Notes under the pieces: generated by a model
What the model was told of the DNA's origin: nothing
The model's database searches: none
Seen by the model: only the letters and a program-made list of their open reading frames with translations
DNA from: Bacteroidota bacterium
Lineage (GTDB): Bacteria > Bacteroidota > Bacteroidia > Bacteroidales > JAADJA01
Reading direction: 5' to 3'
Assembly: GCA_020444515.1 (NCBI GenBank)
Contig: JAHLKX010000003.1
Span: forward strand, 186,001 to 250,000
DNA: 64,000 nt
Made by a program: the position numbers and the translations under genes
Part shown: positions 24,690 through 36,374 of the stretch, in pieces
How the letters are laid out: every line of letters begins with the position of its first letter
Position numbering within the stretch: the stretch's first letter is position 1

Positions 24690-24887
24690 ATGGCAAAATT
24701 TAAGTTACAATCTTACGTTCGGGAAAGTTATGATGAATTGGTTCACAAAGTTTCCTGGCCAACATGGAGCGAACTTCAAAACAGTGCGATCGTTGTGTCA
24801 ATTGCTTCCCTCATCATCGCATTGGTGGTTTATCTCATGGATTTTTCGTTTCAAAATCTGATGCAATTGTTTTATAATAATTTCTAG
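24690..24887 (+). CDS. secE: Preprotein translocase subunit SecE
   Basis: 65 residues, the short single-span SecE type. Seen: an amphipathic helix YVRESYDELVHKVSWPTWSE with the conserved WPT, then one membrane helix AIVVSIASLIIALVVYLMDF. It holds SecY together in the inner membrane. The ATG at 24690 was chosen. The frame stays open upstream but runs through tRNA-Trp, so that extension is not translated. Followed 54 nt later by nusG, the universal order. Confidence 0.95.
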   Translation: MAKFKLQSYVRESYDELVHKVSWPTWSELQNSAIVVSIASLIIALVVYLMDFSFQNLMQLFYNNF

Positions 24888-24941
24888 ATTGGAAATCCGG
24901 ATAGATAACAAACATTGCTATTCAATTTTACATTGTAGAGA

Positions 24942-25484
24942 ATGAGTGATAAAACTAAAAAGTGGTACGTAGTAAGATCGATCAGTGGGAGCGAGAAAAA
25001 GGTTAGACAATATCTCGAAAGCGAAATCAGCCGATTGAATCTTCAGGACTATATTTCCAGGGTATTAATTCCCATCGAAAAAGTCTACCAGGTTCGAAAT
25101 GGTAAAAAGATCAGCAAAGAGCGGAACCTTTATCCCGGTTACATTCTCATTGAAGCCAATCTTGTTGCTGAAATACCGCACATTATTAAAAACATCCCCG
25201 GTGTAATTGGGTTCCTGGGCACCAAAGGTGAACCAAGTCCCATGCGACCGTCGGAAGTTAACCGCATTCTCGGTAAAGTTGATGAACTTGCTGAAAAGGG
25301 TGAAGAGGTGAATGTTCCGTTTATTGTAGGAGAAACCGTGACGGTGATTGACGGACCTTTCAACAGCTTCAGTGGGGTGATTGAAGAGATCAATGAAGAA
25401 AAGAAAAAGCTTAAAGTGATGGTGAAGATCTTCGGTCGAAAAACCCCATTAGAACTCAGTTTCATGCAAGTTGAAAAAGAATAA
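24942..25484 (+). CDS. nusG: Transcription termination/antitermination factor NusG
   Basis: 180 residues. The NGN domain covers about 8-110 ([20 protein letters not shown] ... [15 protein letters not shown] ... [15 protein letters not shown]) and the KOW domain the last 55 or so ([20 protein letters not shown] then [20 protein letters not shown]). It binds RNA polymerase, reduces pausing and couples transcription to the ribosome. The conserved neighbourhood secE-nusG-rplK and full length leave no doubt; RfaH-type specialised paralogs lack this context. Confidence 0.96.
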   Translation: MSDKTKKWYVVRSISGSEKKVRQYLESEISRLNLQDYISRVLIPIEKVYQVRNGKKISKERNLYPGYILIEANLVAEIPHIIKNIPGVIGFLGTKGEPSPMRPSEVNRILGKVDELAEKGEEVNVPFIVGETVTVIDGPFNSFSGVIEEINEEKKKLKVMVKIFGRKTPLELSFMQVEKE

Positions 25485-25541
25485 TTCTGTATTGAGCTGT
25501 TACGCTAGCATAGATGCAATTACTTAAAATGAAAATTAAAA

Positions 25542-25988
25542 ATGGCTAAAGAAGTTAGTGGATTAATAAAGTTGCAAATCAAAGGAGGTGCGGCAAATCC
25601 ATCTCCACCTGTAGGACCTGCATTGGGTGCCAAGGGTGTGAACATCATGGAGTTTTGCAAGCAATTCAATGCTCGTACACAAGATAGAGCCGGGCAGGTT
25701 CTGCCAGTCATTATCACCGTGTACAAGGATAAATCCTTTGATTTTATAGTAAAAACTCCACCGGTAGCCGTGCAGTTATTGCAAGCTGCCAAGATTCAAA
25801 AGGGATCTGCTGAGCCCAACAGGGTCAAAGTTGCAACGGTTTCCTGGGAACAGGTTCAAACCATTGCTGAAGCTAAGATGCCTGATTTGAATGCCTTTAC
25901 AGTTGAATCTGCCATGAGAATGGTTGCTGGCACAGCCAGAAGTATGGGTATGAAAATCAAAGGACAGCCTCCTTTTGGTACAAATTAA
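25542..25988 (+). CDS. rplK: 50S ribosomal protein uL11
   Basis: 148 residues, slightly longer than E. coli L11. Seen: [59 protein letters not shown], and the C-terminal rRNA-binding domain ending [13 protein letters not shown]. It forms the GTPase-associated centre with 23S rRNA and the bL12 stalk. Start at ATG 25542; the operon continues with rplA 44 nt later. Confidence 0.97.
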   Translation: MAKEVSGLIKLQIKGGAANPSPPVGPALGAKGVNIMEFCKQFNARTQDRAGQVLPVIITVYKDKSFDFIVKTPPVAVQLLQAAKIQKGSAEPNRVKVATVSWEQVQTIAEAKMPDLNAFTVESAMRMVAGTARSMGMKIKGQPPFGTN

Positions 25989-26032
25989 GTTTTTTAAACA
26001 TTAATTGGAGTTAAAAAATAATTTAGGTTAAA

Positions 26033-26731
26033 ATGGCCAAACTAACACGAAAAAAGAAGGAAGCTTTAGAAAAATTCGAAAAGGATAAATCGTACCCTTT
26101 ATCAGAAGCAGTCAATATCATCAAAAATATCTCTTTTACCAAGTTTGATGCATCCGTCGATTTGGATATCCGCCTGGGTGTAGACCCACGGAAAGCCAAC
26201 CAGATGGTGCGCGGAACAGTGGCATTGCCGCATGGTACAGGTAAAGATATTAGAGTACTGGTATTATGTACACCTGATAAAGAAGACGAAGCTAAAGCTG
26301 CCGGAGCTGATTACGTTGGACTGGATGAATATGTAGACAAAATCAAAGGCGGCTGGACTGATGTTGATGTAGTGATCACCATGCCAAGTGTGATGCCCAA
26401 AGTGGGTGCACTGGGTCGGATTTTAGGTCCTCGGGGCCTGATGCCAAACCCCAAAAGTGGTACGGTAACTATGGAAATCGAAAAGGCTGTCAAAGAGGTG
26501 AAAGCCGGTAAGATTGATTTCAAAGTTGATAAAACTGGAATCGTTCATGCCGCTGTAGCCAAAGTATCTTTTGAACCACAAATGATTCTTGAAAATGCAA
26601 AGGAGTTAATCCAAACCATTGTCAAGATGAAACCACCGGCCTCGAAAGGAACTTACATCAGAAGTATATATATGTCATCAACGATGAGTCCTGGTGTTCA
26701 GATTGAACCTAAATCAGTTTCGACCCTTTAA
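26033..26731 (+). CDS. rplA: 50S ribosomal protein uL1
   Basis: 232 residues, standard length. Seen: [58 protein letters not shown], and [20 protein letters not shown]. uL1 builds the mobile L1 stalk near the E site and in many bacteria represses its own operon by binding a leader resembling its rRNA site. No obvious copy of that site is readable in the short rplK-rplA gap here. Order L11-L1-L10-L7/L12 is conserved. Confidence 0.97.
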   Translation: MAKLTRKKKEALEKFEKDKSYPLSEAVNIIKNISFTKFDASVDLDIRLGVDPRKANQMVRGTVALPHGTGKDIRVLVLCTPDKEDEAKAAGADYVGLDEYVDKIKGGWTDVDVVITMPSVMPKVGALGRILGPRGLMPNPKSGTVTMEIEKAVKEVKAGKIDFKVDKTGIVHAAVAKVSFEPQMILENAKELIQTIVKMKPPASKGTYIRSIYMSSTMSPGVQIEPKSVSTL

Positions 26732-26765
26732 TTAAACAGGTTATAAGGTAAAAATTAGTAACACG

Positions 26766-27287
26766 ATGAGAAAAGAGGATAAAAACCAACTTGTTGAATC
26801 ACTGGTTGAAAAAATAAATAATGCGCCCATTATTTATGTGGCCGATACCTCGGAATTAAATGCTGAAGATACCAGCAACCTGAGGCGTCTGTGTTTCAAA
26901 CAGGACATCAAGTTGACGATGGTTAAAAATACATTGCTCAAAAGGGCAATGGAAAAATCTGAAAAGAACCTCAATGAGCTTTACAGTGTACTTAAGGGAC
27001 CTTCATCACTGATGTTTTCTGAAGTGGGTAATGCCCCGGCAAAACTTATAAAAGAGTTTAGGAAAACATCCAGTAAGCCTGTTCTGAAGGGTGCATATGT
27101 AGAGGAAATGACCTACCTGGGTGATGACCAACTGGATTTGCTGGTTAACATTAAATCACGGGATGAATTGATCGGAGACCTTATTGCTCTGCTGCAATCA
27201 CCTGCGAAGAATGTTATCTCTGCATTACAATCCGGTGGACAAAACCTTACAGGAATTCTTAAAACATTATCTGAAAAAGATAATTAA
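26766..27287 (+). CDS. rplJ: 50S ribosomal protein uL10
   Basis: 173 residues, standard. Seen: MRKEDKNQLVESLVEKINNA, LRRLCFKQDIKLTMVKNTLL then KRAME, LKGPSSLMFSEVGNAPAKLI, and a C-terminal helix (IALLQSPAKNVISALQSGG) where bL12 dimers bind. It anchors the stalk to the GTPase centre. The gap to rplA is 34 nt, too short for the long L10 leader known in other phyla, so a different control is likely. Confidence 0.96.
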   Translation: MRKEDKNQLVESLVEKINNAPIIYVADTSELNAEDTSNLRRLCFKQDIKLTMVKNTLLKRAMEKSEKNLNELYSVLKGPSSLMFSEVGNAPAKLIKEFRKTSSKPVLKGAYVEEMTYLGDDQLDLLVNIKSRDELIGDLIALLQSPAKNVISALQSGGQNLTGILKTLSEKDN

Positions 27288-27331
27288 TTGAACACATTTA
27301 GCATAATAATAACGATTAAATAATATTAAAA

Positions 27332-27712
27332 ATGGCTGATTTAAAGCAATTTGCAGAACAATTAGTAAACTTAACTGTTAAAGAAGTAAACGAACTTGCG
27401 CAGATCTTAAAAGACGAGTATGGAATTGAACCAGCTGCTGCTGCTGTTGCAGTTGCAGGACCTGCTGCAGGAGGCGGAGAAGGTGGTGCTGCTGAAGAGC
27501 AAACCGCATTTGATGTGGTCCTGAAAGCTGCCGGTCAATCCAAACTGGCTGTTGTTAAACTGGTTAAAGAATTAACCAGCTTAGGTCTGAAAGAAGCTAA
27601 GGAACTGGTTGATTCTGCTCCGAAAGCAATCAAAGAAGGGGTTGCTAAAGACGAAGCTGAAGCGTTAAAATCACAACTCGAAGAAGCTGGAGCAGAGGTT
27701 GAAATTAAATAA
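27332..27712 (+). CDS. rplL: 50S ribosomal protein bL12 (L7/L12)
   Basis: 126 residues. N-terminal dimerisation part ([20 protein letters not shown]), an Ala/Gly-rich hinge of about 30 residues ([20 protein letters not shown]), and the C-terminal factor-binding domain ([20 protein letters not shown] ... [20 protein letters not shown]). Present in several copies per ribosome and recruits translational GTPases. A structured intercistronic region separates it from rpoB. Confidence 0.97.
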   Translation: MADLKQFAEQLVNLTVKEVNELAQILKDEYGIEPAAAAVAVAGPAAGGGEGGAAEEQTAFDVVLKAAGQSKLAVVKLVKELTSLGLKEAKELVDSAPKAIKEGVAKDEAEALKSQLEEAGAEVEIK

Positions 27713-27718
27713 GGATAG

Positions 27719-27775
27719 TAGACCTTTTAGCAGGAATTAGGCTGCCGCAGCATTACATATATGCTGGGCGGTCTA
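27719..27775 (+). promoter_or_regulatory. Intercistronic hairpin between rplL and rpoB
   Basis: TAGACC (27719-27724) pairs with GGTCTA (27770-27775). Inside, CCGCAGCAT and ATGCTGGGCGG form a second stem. No T-run follows. Position matches the rplL-rpoB attenuator/RNase III site of E. coli, so it may set the ratio of ribosomal proteins to RNA polymerase. Confidence 0.6.
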
Positions 27776-27834
27776 TTTCCGTATTTATATAATCTGGTTC
27801 CGACATTATTTCTAACCCTTTAAATAATAAAACT

Positions 27835-30800
27835 TTGGCTACTTCCAATAACAATAAAAGAATCAATTTTGGGACAACCCAAATCAACATTGATTACCCT
27901 GATTTTCTTGACATCCAACTGAAATCCTTCCAGGAGTTCTTTCAACTTGAAACGAATCCTGAAAACAGGGCTGAAGAAGGACTGTACAAAGTTTTCAGTG
28001 AAAATTTCCCCATTACCGATGCCAGAAACAATTTCGTTCTGGAGTTCCTGGATTATTTTATTGATCCACCGCGTTACTCCATCGAAGAGTGTATTGAAAG
28101 GGGATTGACCTACAGTGTGCCCTTAAAAGCCAAACTGAAATTGTACTGTACCGACCCTGAACATGAAGATTTTGAAACCATCATCCAGGATGTTTATCTG
28201 GGTATGATCCCCTACATGACACCCAAGGGAACATTCATTGTCAATGGTGCGGAGCGGGTTGTCGTTTCACAGCTGCACCGTTCACCCGGCGTTTTCTTCG
28301 GCCAACACATGCACGCCAACGGTACCACCCTTTATTCGGCCAGGATCATTCCATTCAAAGGATCTTGGATGGAATTTACCACGGACATCAACAATGTGAT
28401 GTACGCTTACATTGACCGGAAAAAGAAATTACCTGTAACCACCCTTCTCAGGGCCATCGGTTACGAAAGCGACAAAGATATCCTGGAGATATTCAACCTG
28501 GCCGAAGAGATAAAAGTGAGCAAAAGCGGACTGAAAAAAGTTCTCGGCCGGAGACTGGCGGCACGCGTTGTTCGCAGCTGGCTCGAAGATTTTGTGGATG
28601 AGGATACCGGTGAAGTTGTTTCCATTGAAAGAACAGAGGTTATCATCGACCGGGAAACCATTCTCGAAAGCAGTCATGTCGACGACATAATTGAATCAGG
28701 CGTCAAAACCATTCTTCTGCACCGTGATGAATCTACTGCTGTGGATTATTCCATTATTTTCAACACACTCCAGAAGGATACAGCCAACTCTGAAAAAGAA
28801 GCTGTTGAGTTTATCTATCGCCAGTTGAGAAATGCCGAACCACCGGATGAAGAAACAGCCAGGGGAATCATTGACAAGTTGTTCTTTTCTGACAAACGTT
28901 ATGACCTGGGTGATGTCGGACGATACCGAATCAATAAAAAACTTGGCCTGAATGTCGATTCCGATATCAAAGTATTGACCAAAGATGATATCATCGACAT
29001 CATCAAATATTTGATCGAACTGGTCAATTCAAAAACCGATGTTGATGACATTGATCACCTGAGCAACAGGCGTGTAAGAACCGTAGGGGAACAATTGTAT
29101 GCCCAGTTTGGTGTGGGCCTGGCCCGGATGGCTCGGACCATTCGTGAAAGAATGAATGTACGTGATAATGAAGTTTTCACTCCTACCGACCTCATCAATG
29201 CTAAGACTTTGTCATCGGTGATTAACTCATTCTTTGGAACCAACCAGTTATCGCAGTTCATGGACCAAACCAACCCATTGTCAGAGGTTACGCATAAACG
29301 TAGGATTTCGGCACTGGGACCAGGAGGTTTATCAAGAGAAAGAGCCGGGTTCGAGGTTCGTGACGTGCACTACACCCACTATGGACGCTTGTGTACCATT
29401 GAAACACCGGAAGGACCCAATATCGGGCTGATCTCATCTTTATGTGTTTATGCCAAGATCAACAAACTTGGATTCATTGAAACACCTTATAAACAGGTTG
29501 ATAATGGACAGGTTTCTTTGAAAAAAGATCCGATTTATCTGAGTGCAGAGGAAGAAGAGGATAAGATCATTGCACAGGCCAGCACACAGATCAAAGCTGA
29601 TGGAACGTTTGTTAATGATAAGATCAAGGTTCGTTACCTGGCCGATTATCCCATTGAGGAAAAAGAAAATGTTGACCTGATCGATATTGCACCCAACCAG
29701 ATTGCATCCATTGCAGCATCGCTGATTCCTTTCCTTGAGCACGATGATGCGAACCGTGCTTTGATGGGATCAAATATGATGCGCCAGGCAGTGCCACTGC
29801 TCAATCCTGAATCTCCACTCGTTGGAACCGGGATTGAAGCCAATGTTGCACGTGATAGTCGCGTGTTGATCAATGCGGAAGGGGAAGGTGTTGTTGAATT
29901 TGTGGATGCCAATGAGATCCGCATTCGATATAACCGCGACGAAAATGAGAAACTGGTCAGTTTTGAAGAGGATTTAAAAACCTACTATCTGACCAAGTTC
30001 AAACGAACCAATCAAAATACCTGTGTTAACCTGAGGCCCATTGTTCGCAAGGGAGATAAAGTGCAAAAAGGACAGGTATTATGTGAAGGTTATGCCACAG
30101 AAGATGGAGAACTGGCCATTGGTCGTAACCTGATGGTGGCATTCATGCCCTGGAAAGGTTATAATTTTGAGGATGCCATCGTGATCAGCGAAAGGGTCGT
30201 AAAAGAAGATGTTTTTACCTCGGTTCATATCGAGGAATTTACCCTGGAGGTTCGCGATACCAAACGTGGAATTGAAGAACTAACTGCCGATATTCCAAAT
30301 ATCAGCTCCGAAGCAACCAAAGATCTTGATGATCATGGGATCATCCGCATTGGTGCCGAAGTTCGTGAAGGCGATATCCTCATCGGGAAAATTACCCCGA
30401 AAGGTGAATCCGATCCGACCCCCGAGGAAAAACTCCTGCGGGCTATCTTTGGCGACAAAGCAGGTGATGTGAAAGATGCTTCATTGAAAGCACCTCCTTC
30501 CATGAAAGGGGTTGTTATCGATAAGAAGTTGTTCTCCCGTGCCATTAAAGATCGGAAAGCCAAAACGAAGGAAAAAGAAATCATCAAACAATTGGATGAT
30601 GAATATCTGAACGACGCGGCTGAACTAAAAAGCAAACTTGTTGAGAAGCTCAATGTTCTCGTGAATGGTAAAACTTCACAAGGAGTTTACAATAAATTCA
30701 AAGAGGAAATTGTTCCCAAGAAAACCAAGTTTACGCAGAAAACGCTACAGGGCATTGATTATTTCAATGTGAATCCTTCGAAATGGACAACAGACAAGGA

Positions 30801-31647
30801 GAAAAATGATCTTATCAAAACCCTGATCAATAACTATTCGATCAAGTACAAAGAGATCCTTGGAATATACAATCGTAAAAAGTTCGTGGCCAGCGTAGGT
30901 GATGACCTGCCCAATGGCATTGTTCAGATGGCCAAGGTATTTGTAGCTAAAAAGCGTAAACTGACCGTTGGTGATAAAATGGCAGGACGTCACGGTAATA
31001 AAGGTATTGTTGCAAAAATTGTACGTGAAGAAGATATGCCCTTCCTCGAAGATGGGACACCGGTTGACATTGTGTTGAACCCACTGGGTGTGCCTTCCCG
31101 GATGAACCTGGGACAGATCTATGAAACCATCCTGGGATGGGCGGGCAAGAAGCTGGGTATGAAATTCGCCACGCCGATTTTCGATGGTGCCAGCCTTGAT
31201 CAGATCAATGACTACATGCAGAAAGCCGATCTCCCCGAAAACGGGATGGTTTACTTGTATGATGGGGCTACCGGCGAACGTTTCCACCAACCTGCTACCG
31301 TCGGATACATTTATATGCTGAAACTGCACCACATGGTGGATGATAAGATGCACGCCCGTTCAATCGGACCATACTCCCTGATTACCCAACAACCTTTGGG
31401 CGGTAAAGCCCAGTTTGGGGGTCAGCGTTTCGGTGAAATGGAGGTGTGGGCACTCGAAGCATTTGGTGCCGCTAATATCCTTCAGGAAATCCTTACCGTT
31501 AAATCGGATGATGTCGTAGGTCGTGCCGAAGCATACAAATCCATTGTCAAAGGTGAAAATATGCCGAAGCCAAATGTTCCCGAATCATTCAATGTACTTG
31601 TTCACGAACTCAGGGGACTGGGACTGAACATCACATTTGATAAGTAA
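27835..31647 (+). CDS. rpoB: DNA-directed RNA polymerase subunit beta
   Basis: 1270 residues, full length. Landmarks in order: [20 protein letters not shown], the fork/rifampicin region [20 protein letters not shown] and [73 protein letters not shown], and the C-terminal clamp [20 protein letters not shown]. In the rifampicin pocket the usual Gln, Asp, His and Ser residues (QFMDQTN, THKRRIS) are present, so no resistance change is evident. The start is the TTG at 27835 (TTG GCT ACT); no ATG precedes the conserved N-terminus and the residues M-A-T fit the usual beginning. Confidence 0.98.
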   Translation: MATSNNNKRINFGTTQINIDYPDFLDIQLKSFQEFFQLETNPENRAEEGLYKVFSENFPITDARNNFVLEFLDYFIDPPRYSIEECIERGLTYSVPLKAKLKLYCTDPEHEDFETIIQDVYLGMIPYMTPKGTFIVNGAERVVVSQLHRSPGVFFGQHMHANGTTLYSARIIPFKGSWMEFTTDINNVMYAYIDRKKKLPVTTLLRAIGYESDKDILEIFNLAEEIKVSKSGLKKVLGRRLAARVVRSWLEDFVDEDTGEVVSIERTEVIIDRETILESSHVDDIIESGVKTILLHRDESTAVDYSIIFNTLQKDTANSEKEAVEFIYRQLRNAEPPDEETARGIIDKLFFSDKRYDLGDVGRYRINKKLGLNVDSDIKVLTKDDIIDIIKYLIELVNSKTDVDDIDHLSNRRVRTVGEQLYAQFGVGLARMARTIRERMNVRDNEVFTPTDLINAKTLSSVINSFFGTNQLSQFMDQTNPLSEVTHKRRISALGPGGLSRERAGFEVRDVHYTHYGRLCTIETPEGPNIGLISSLCVYAKINKLGFIETPYKQVDNGQVSLKKDPIYLSAEEEEDKIIAQASTQIKADGTFVNDKIKVRYLADYPIEEKENVDLIDIAPNQIASIAASLIPFLEHDDANRALMGSNMMRQAVPLLNPESPLVGTGIEANVARDSRVLINAEGEGVVEFVDANEIRIRYNRDENEKLVSFEEDLKTYYLTKFKRTNQNTCVNLRPIVRKGDKVQKGQVLCEGYATEDGELAIGRNLMVAFMPWKGYNFEDAIVISERVVKEDVFTSVHIEEFTLEVRDTKRGIEELTADIPNISSEATKDLDDHGIIRIGAEVREGDILIGKITPKGESDPTPEEKLLRAIFGDKAGDVKDASLKAPPSMKGVVIDKKLFSRAIKDRKAKTKEKEIIKQLDDEYLNDAAELKSKLVEKLNVLVNGKTSQGVYNKFKEEIVPKKTKFTQKTLQGIDYFNVNPSKWTTDKEKNDLIKTLINNYSIKYKEILGIYNRKKFVASVGDDLPNGIVQMAKVFVAKKRKLTVGDKMAGRHGNKGIVAKIVREEDMPFLEDGTPVDIVLNPLGVPSRMNLGQIYETILGWAGKKLGMKFATPIFDGASLDQINDYMQKADLPENGMVYLYDGATGERFHQPATVGYIYMLKLHHMVDDKMHARSIGPYSLITQQPLGGKAQFGGQRFGEMEVWALEAFGAANILQEILTVKSDDVVGRAEAYKSIVKGENMPKPNVPESFNVLVHELRGLGLNITFDK

Positions 31648-31704
31648 GGATCGAACCTGATCATTAAATTATTTCTTTACAATTGATTTAATACAAATTA
31701 TAAT

Positions 31705-34700
31705 ATGGCATTCAGAAAAGAAGAAAAAATCCCAGGTGATTTCTCAAAAATCACCATCAGTCTTGCTTCACCTGAAATGATCCTTGAAAGGTCATACGGA
31801 GAAGTTACCAAGCCTGAAACGATCAATTACCGGACCTATAAACCCGAACGCGACGGTTTATTCTGTGAGCGTATCTTTGGGCCGGTAAAAGACTGGGAGT
31901 GCCATTGCGGAAAATACAAACGGATCCGTTACAAAGGGATTGTTTGCGACCGCTGTGGTGTGGAAGTTACCGAAAAGAAAGTACGCCGGGAAAGGATGGG
32001 ACACATTCATCTGGTCGTTCCCGTTGTTCATATCTGGTTCTTCCGTTCACTCCCCAACAAGATCGGAGCCCTGTTGGGATTGCCAACTAAAAAACTCGAC
32101 TCCATCATCTATTATGAGCGTTATGTCGTGATCAATCCGGGTGTGAAAGAGGTCGATGGCATCAATTACCTCGACTTCCTGACCGAAGAGGAGTACTTTG
32201 ATATATTGGAGACCCTTCCTCCCGATAATCAATACCTCGACGACAGCGATCCGAATAAATTCATCGCCAAGATGGGAGCAGAAGCCATTCATGATCTGCT
32301 TGCCCGTCTTGATCTTGATAAAGTCTCATATGAACTGCGTCATAAAGCCAATACGGAAACCAGTCAACAACGGAAACAGGAAGCCCTCAAAAGATTACAG
32401 GTATTTGAAGCCTTCAGGGATGGCATGAACCGCATCGAGAACCGGCCGGAATGGATGATCGTAAAAGTAGTACCCGTTATACCGCCTGAATTAAGGCCAC
32501 TGGTGCCGCTGGATGGTGGACGTTTTGCCACATCCGATCTCAATGACCTTTACCGCCGTGTAATCATCAGGAACAATAGATTGAAACGGTTGATCGAAAT
32601 CAAAGCACCGGATGTGATCATGCGAAATGAAAAACGGATGCTCCAGGAAGCCGTTGATTCATTATTTGACAATTCAAGAAAATCGAATGCTGTTAAAACC
32701 GAATCCAATCGTGCTTTAAAATCACTCAGCGATAGCCTCAAAGGGAAACAGGGACGGTTCCGTCAGAACCTGCTTGGTAAGCGTGTGGATTATTCGGGAA
32801 GGTCGGTCATTGTTGTCGGACCCGAACTCAAACTGAACGAATGTGGTTTGCCGAAAGAAATGGCTTCTGAATTGTTCAAACCCTTTATCATCCGTAAGAT
32901 GTTAGAAAGGGGCATCGTTAAAACGGTTAAGTCAGCTAAAAAGATTGTGGATCGCAAAGATCCTGTCGTTTGGGATATTTTGGAAAATATACTGAAAGGT
33001 CATCCCGTTATGCTGAACCGGGCCCCTACCCTTCACCGGTTAGGGATACAAGCATTCCAGCCTAAACTCATTGAGGGGAAAGCGATTCAATTGCACCCCC
33101 TTGTATGTACGGCTTTCAATGCCGACTTTGATGGTGACCAGATGGCGGTTCACGTGCCGCTTGGCAATGCAGCCATTTTGGAAGCCCAGATGTTGATGCT
33201 TGCATCACACAATATTTTAAACCCGGCCAATGGAGCACCGATCACCGTACCATCACAGGACATGGTATTGGGACTCTATTATATGACCAAAGCCCGGAAA
33301 AACAGTCCGGAAAAGGAGATCAAAGGAGAAGGAAAAACCTTTTATGGTGCTGAAGAAGTGATCATTGCCTACAATGAAAAGAGGGTCGATCTACATGCTG
33401 TTATCAACTGCAAAGTAAAGGTAATAGAGAATGATCAACTGGTTGATAAAGTGATTGAAACCACGGCGGGTCGTGTACTTTTTAACGAAGTCGTGCCGGA
33501 AGGAATTGGATTTATCAATCAATTGTTAACCAAAAAGGCACTTCGTGATATCATCAGCAATGTATTGAAAATAACCGGTACTGCTGAAACAGCCGACTTT
33601 CTTGATAATATCAAGAACCTTGGATTTACCATGGCTTACGAAGGGGGGCTCTCTTTCAATCTCGGTGATGTTGTCATTCCGGAGGTAAAAGAGGTGCTGA
33701 TCAATCAGGCCAATGCTGAGGTTGAAGAAGTGATGAACAACTATAACATGGGATTCATCACCAACAACGAACGGTATAACCAGATCATCGATATCTGGAC
33801 CCATACCAATTCCAAGCTAACCACTACCCTGATGCAGCAATTGTCTACTGACAAGCAGGGATTCAATGCCATTTATATGATGCTTGATTCCGGTGCCCGG
33901 GGTTCGAAAGAACAGATCCGGCAGCTATCAGGCATGCGTGGTTTGATGGCCAAACCCCAGAAATCAGGAGCCACTGGTGGTGAGATCATCGAAAACCCCA
34001 TCCTCTCGAATTTTAAGGAAGGACTTTCGGTTCTCGAGTATTTCATCTCCACCCACGGTGCCCGTAAAGGTTTGGCCGATACCGCTCTAAAAACTGCTGA
34101 TGCAGGTTATTTGACCCGTCGTTTGGTGGATGTTGCACAGGATGTTGTTATTACAGAAAGAGACTGTGGAACCCTCAGGGGCTTGCGGACTACTGCCCTC
34201 AAGAAAAACGAGGAAGTGGTAGAAACGCTTTACGACCGTATCCTTGGCAGGGTATCCCTCCATGATATTTATCACCCCCAAACCGGTGAATTAATTGCGA
34301 CTGCAGGTGAAGAGATGACAGAACCCATCTGTCAAAAAATAGAAGATTCACCCATCGAAGAAGTGGAAATTCGTTCGGTATTAACCTGCGAGTCGAAAAA
34401 AGGAGTTTGCTCCCGTTGTTACGGACGTAACCTCGCCACCGGCCGGATGGTGCAAAAAGGTGAAGCTGTTGGTGTGATCGCTGCCCAATCAATCGGGGAG
34501 CCAGGAACCCAGCTCACACTGCGTACATTCCACGTTGGTGGTACGGCTTCGAACATTGCAATCTTAAGCAAGATCGAAGCCAAATATGATGGTAAAATAG
34601 AAATCGATGAGTTACGGTTTGTCGATTTTAAAGATGCTGAAGGAAAGAAATTTGACATTGTAATCGGACGATCGGCAGAAATGCGTATCATCGATAAGAA

Positions 34701-35991
34701 TACTGGAATTATCCTCATGTCGAGCAACATTCCTTATGGTGCGAGATTGTATTATAAGGATGGATCTGATGTCAAGAAAGGTGAAATCATAGCAGAATGG
34801 GATCCATACAATGCACTGATCGTTTCAGAATTCGGCGGTAAGGTAAAATTCGATGACATCGTTGAAAATGAAACCTATAAAGTGGAATCGGATGAGCAAA
34901 CCGGTTATCATGAGAAAGTGATCATTGAATCCAGGAGGAAAACCTCCAACCCGCGGATCATTGTGACCGATAACAAGGGTACCGAACTGAGGGCTTATGA
35001 TATCCCGGTAGGTGCGCACATTATGGTGGAAGAAGGGAAAGCCATTAAAGGTGGTGATACCCTTGTTAAGATCCCGCGTGCCATTGGAAAATCGGGTGAC
35101 ATCACCGGTGGTCTTCCACGGGTAACAGAGTTATTCGAAGCACGGAATCCTTCCGATCCGGCAAAAGTGGCCGAAATCGATGGTATTGTTTCCTTTGGTA
35201 AAAAACTGAAACGGGGTAACCGCGAAGTGATCATCACTTCGAAGACGGGGGAAGAAAAACGTTATCTCATCCCCACATCGAAACAGATCCTCGCTCAGGA
35301 AAATGACTACGTAAAAGCAGGTACTCCACTCTCTGAAGGCGCAATGACTCCAGCCGACATCCTTGCCATTAAAGGACCGATGAAGGTACAAGAATACATC
35401 GTTAACGAGATCCAGGAGGTTTATCGTCTGCAGGGTGTAAAGATCAATGATAAACACTTTGAGGCCATTGTCCGTCAGATGATGCGTAAGGTTGAGGTAG
35501 ATGATCCGGGCGATACAAAGTTCCTCGAAGGTGAATTGGTGAATAAAACCGAATTCCAGGATGAGAACGATGAGATCTTCTCAAAGAAGGTGATCATCGA
35601 TGCAGGAGATTCACAGATTTATAAAGCCGGTATGATCGTTAGTGCAAGGAAACTTCGTGAAGAAAACTCCCTCCTGAAACGGAAGGACAAAAAACTGATC
35701 GAATCCCGTGAAGCCAAACCTTCAACAGCCCGTCAGGTACTGCAAGGTATCACCAGGGCATCACTGCAAACGAACAGCTGGATTTCAGCCGCCTCATTCC
35801 AGGAAACCACCAAGGTGCTTACACAGGCATCGATCAACGCTAAGACAGATGACCTGGCCGGTCTGAAAGAAAACGTGATCGTCGGTCACCTTATCCCGGC
35901 AGGTACCGGATTGCGTGACTATGAACACCTGATCGTTGGTTCCCTTGAGGAATATGAAGCATTGATGGCCAGCAAGGAAGAAGTTGAATAA
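31705..35991 (+). CDS. rpoC: DNA-directed RNA polymerase subunit beta'
   Basis: 1428 residues. N-terminal zinc site [20 protein letters not shown] (about 68-87), rudder/lid region, catalytic [15 protein letters not shown] at about 472-486 with the three Mg-binding Asp residues, bridge and trigger helices ([20 protein letters not shown] then HVGG), and a second zinc site, CGTLRG followed by [13 protein letters not shown]. The C-terminus ends with GRLRD-like [18 protein letters not shown]. Follows rpoB by 57 nt. G+C at third codon positions is already higher here than in the first 20 kb. Confidence 0.98.
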   Translation: MAFRKEEKIPGDFSKITISLASPEMILERSYGEVTKPETINYRTYKPERDGLFCERIFGPVKDWECHCGKYKRIRYKGIVCDRCGVEVTEKKVRRERMGHIHLVVPVVHIWFFRSLPNKIGALLGLPTKKLDSIIYYERYVVINPGVKEVDGINYLDFLTEEEYFDILETLPPDNQYLDDSDPNKFIAKMGAEAIHDLLARLDLDKVSYELRHKANTETSQQRKQEALKRLQVFEAFRDGMNRIENRPEWMIVKVVPVIPPELRPLVPLDGGRFATSDLNDLYRRVIIRNNRLKRLIEIKAPDVIMRNEKRMLQEAVDSLFDNSRKSNAVKTESNRALKSLSDSLKGKQGRFRQNLLGKRVDYSGRSVIVVGPELKLNECGLPKEMASELFKPFIIRKMLERGIVKTVKSAKKIVDRKDPVVWDILENILKGHPVMLNRAPTLHRLGIQAFQPKLIEGKAIQLHPLVCTAFNADFDGDQMAVHVPLGNAAILEAQMLMLASHNILNPANGAPITVPSQDMVLGLYYMTKARKNSPEKEIKGEGKTFYGAEEVIIAYNEKRVDLHAVINCKVKVIENDQLVDKVIETTAGRVLFNEVVPEGIGFINQLLTKKALRDIISNVLKITGTAETADFLDNIKNLGFTMAYEGGLSFNLGDVVIPEVKEVLINQANAEVEEVMNNYNMGFITNNERYNQIIDIWTHTNSKLTTTLMQQLSTDKQGFNAIYMMLDSGARGSKEQIRQLSGMRGLMAKPQKSGATGGEIIENPILSNFKEGLSVLEYFISTHGARKGLADTALKTADAGYLTRRLVDVAQDVVITERDCGTLRGLRTTALKKNEEVVETLYDRILGRVSLHDIYHPQTGELIATAGEEMTEPICQKIEDSPIEEVEIRSVLTCESKKGVCSRCYGRNLATGRMVQKGEAVGVIAAQSIGEPGTQLTLRTFHVGGTASNIAILSKIEAKYDGKIEIDELRFVDFKDAEGKKFDIVIGRSAEMRIIDKNTGIILMSSNIPYGARLYYKDGSDVKKGEIIAEWDPYNALIVSEFGGKVKFDDIVENETYKVESDEQTGYHEKVIIESRRKTSNPRIIVTDNKGTELRAYDIPVGAHIMVEEGKAIKGGDTLVKIPRAIGKSGDITGGLPRVTELFEARNPSDPAKVAEIDGIVSFGKKLKRGNREVIITSKTGEEKRYLIPTSKQILAQENDYVKAGTPLSEGAMTPADILAIKGPMKVQEYIVNEIQEVYRLQGVKINDKHFEAIVRQMMRKVEVDDPGDTKFLEGELVNKTEFQDENDEIFSKKVIIDAGDSQIYKAGMIVSARKLREENSLLKRKDKKLIESREAKPSTARQVLQGITRASLQTNSWISAASFQETTKVLTQASINAKTDDLAGLKENVIVGHLIPAGTGLRDYEHLIVGSLEEYEALMASKEEVE

Positions 35992-36015
35992 TAAATCCCT
36001 TAGATAGATAACATT

Positions 36016-36324
36016 ATGTCCGAACAAAAGAAAAAGCAGATCAACATTGAATTGAGTGATGAAATGGCGGAAGGAACCTATTCCAACTTAGCCATTATCA
36101 CCCATTCGCATTCAGAATTTGTGGTCGACTTTATCAAGATACTGCCCGGCCTGGCCAAGGCCAAGGTAAAATCCCGCATCATTCTTACTCCTCAGCATGC
36201 AAAGCGGCTCTATAAAGCCCTGCATGAAAACATCGCCAAATATGAGCGATTGCATGGTGAGATTGATGTTCCCGAATCGGATGGGATGCCCCTGAACCTT
36301 GGAGGTCCTACAGCGGAGGCATAA
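36016..36324 (+). CDS. DUF3467 domain protein
   Basis: 102 residues. The pattern INIELSDEMAEGTYSNLAII, THSHSEFVVDFIKILPGLAK, AKVKSRIILTPQHAKRLYKA, and LHENIAKYERLHGEI is DUF3467, a small domain found in bacteria and archaea and often encoded beside rpoC in Bacteroidota. No enzymatic motif is visible. It is 24 nt after rpoC and before a terminator, so it is the last gene of the RNA polymerase operon. Function unknown; a transcription or translation link is inferred only from position. Confidence 0.88.
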   Translation: MSEQKKKQINIELSDEMAEGTYSNLAIITHSHSEFVVDFIKILPGLAKAKVKSRIILTPQHAKRLYKALHENIAKYERLHGEIDVPESDGMPLNLGGPTAEA

Positions 36325-36342
36325 TGGATGCATAGAAACTTG

Positions 36343-36373
36343 AAAAGGTCACATCGATGATGTGACCTTTTTT
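36343..36373 (+). terminator. Terminator of the rpoBC-DUF3467 operon
   Basis: AAAAGGTCACATC (36343-36355) and GATGTGACCTTTT (36359-36371) form a perfect 13-bp stem with a 3-nt loop and extra T. It can also work weakly for the convergent araC-type gene. Confidence 0.9.
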
Positions 36374-36374
36374 A

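Noticed and set aside
26732..26765. L10-type autoregulatory leader before rplJ
   Set aside because: The gap of 34 nt is too short for the known leader structure and no stem is visible.
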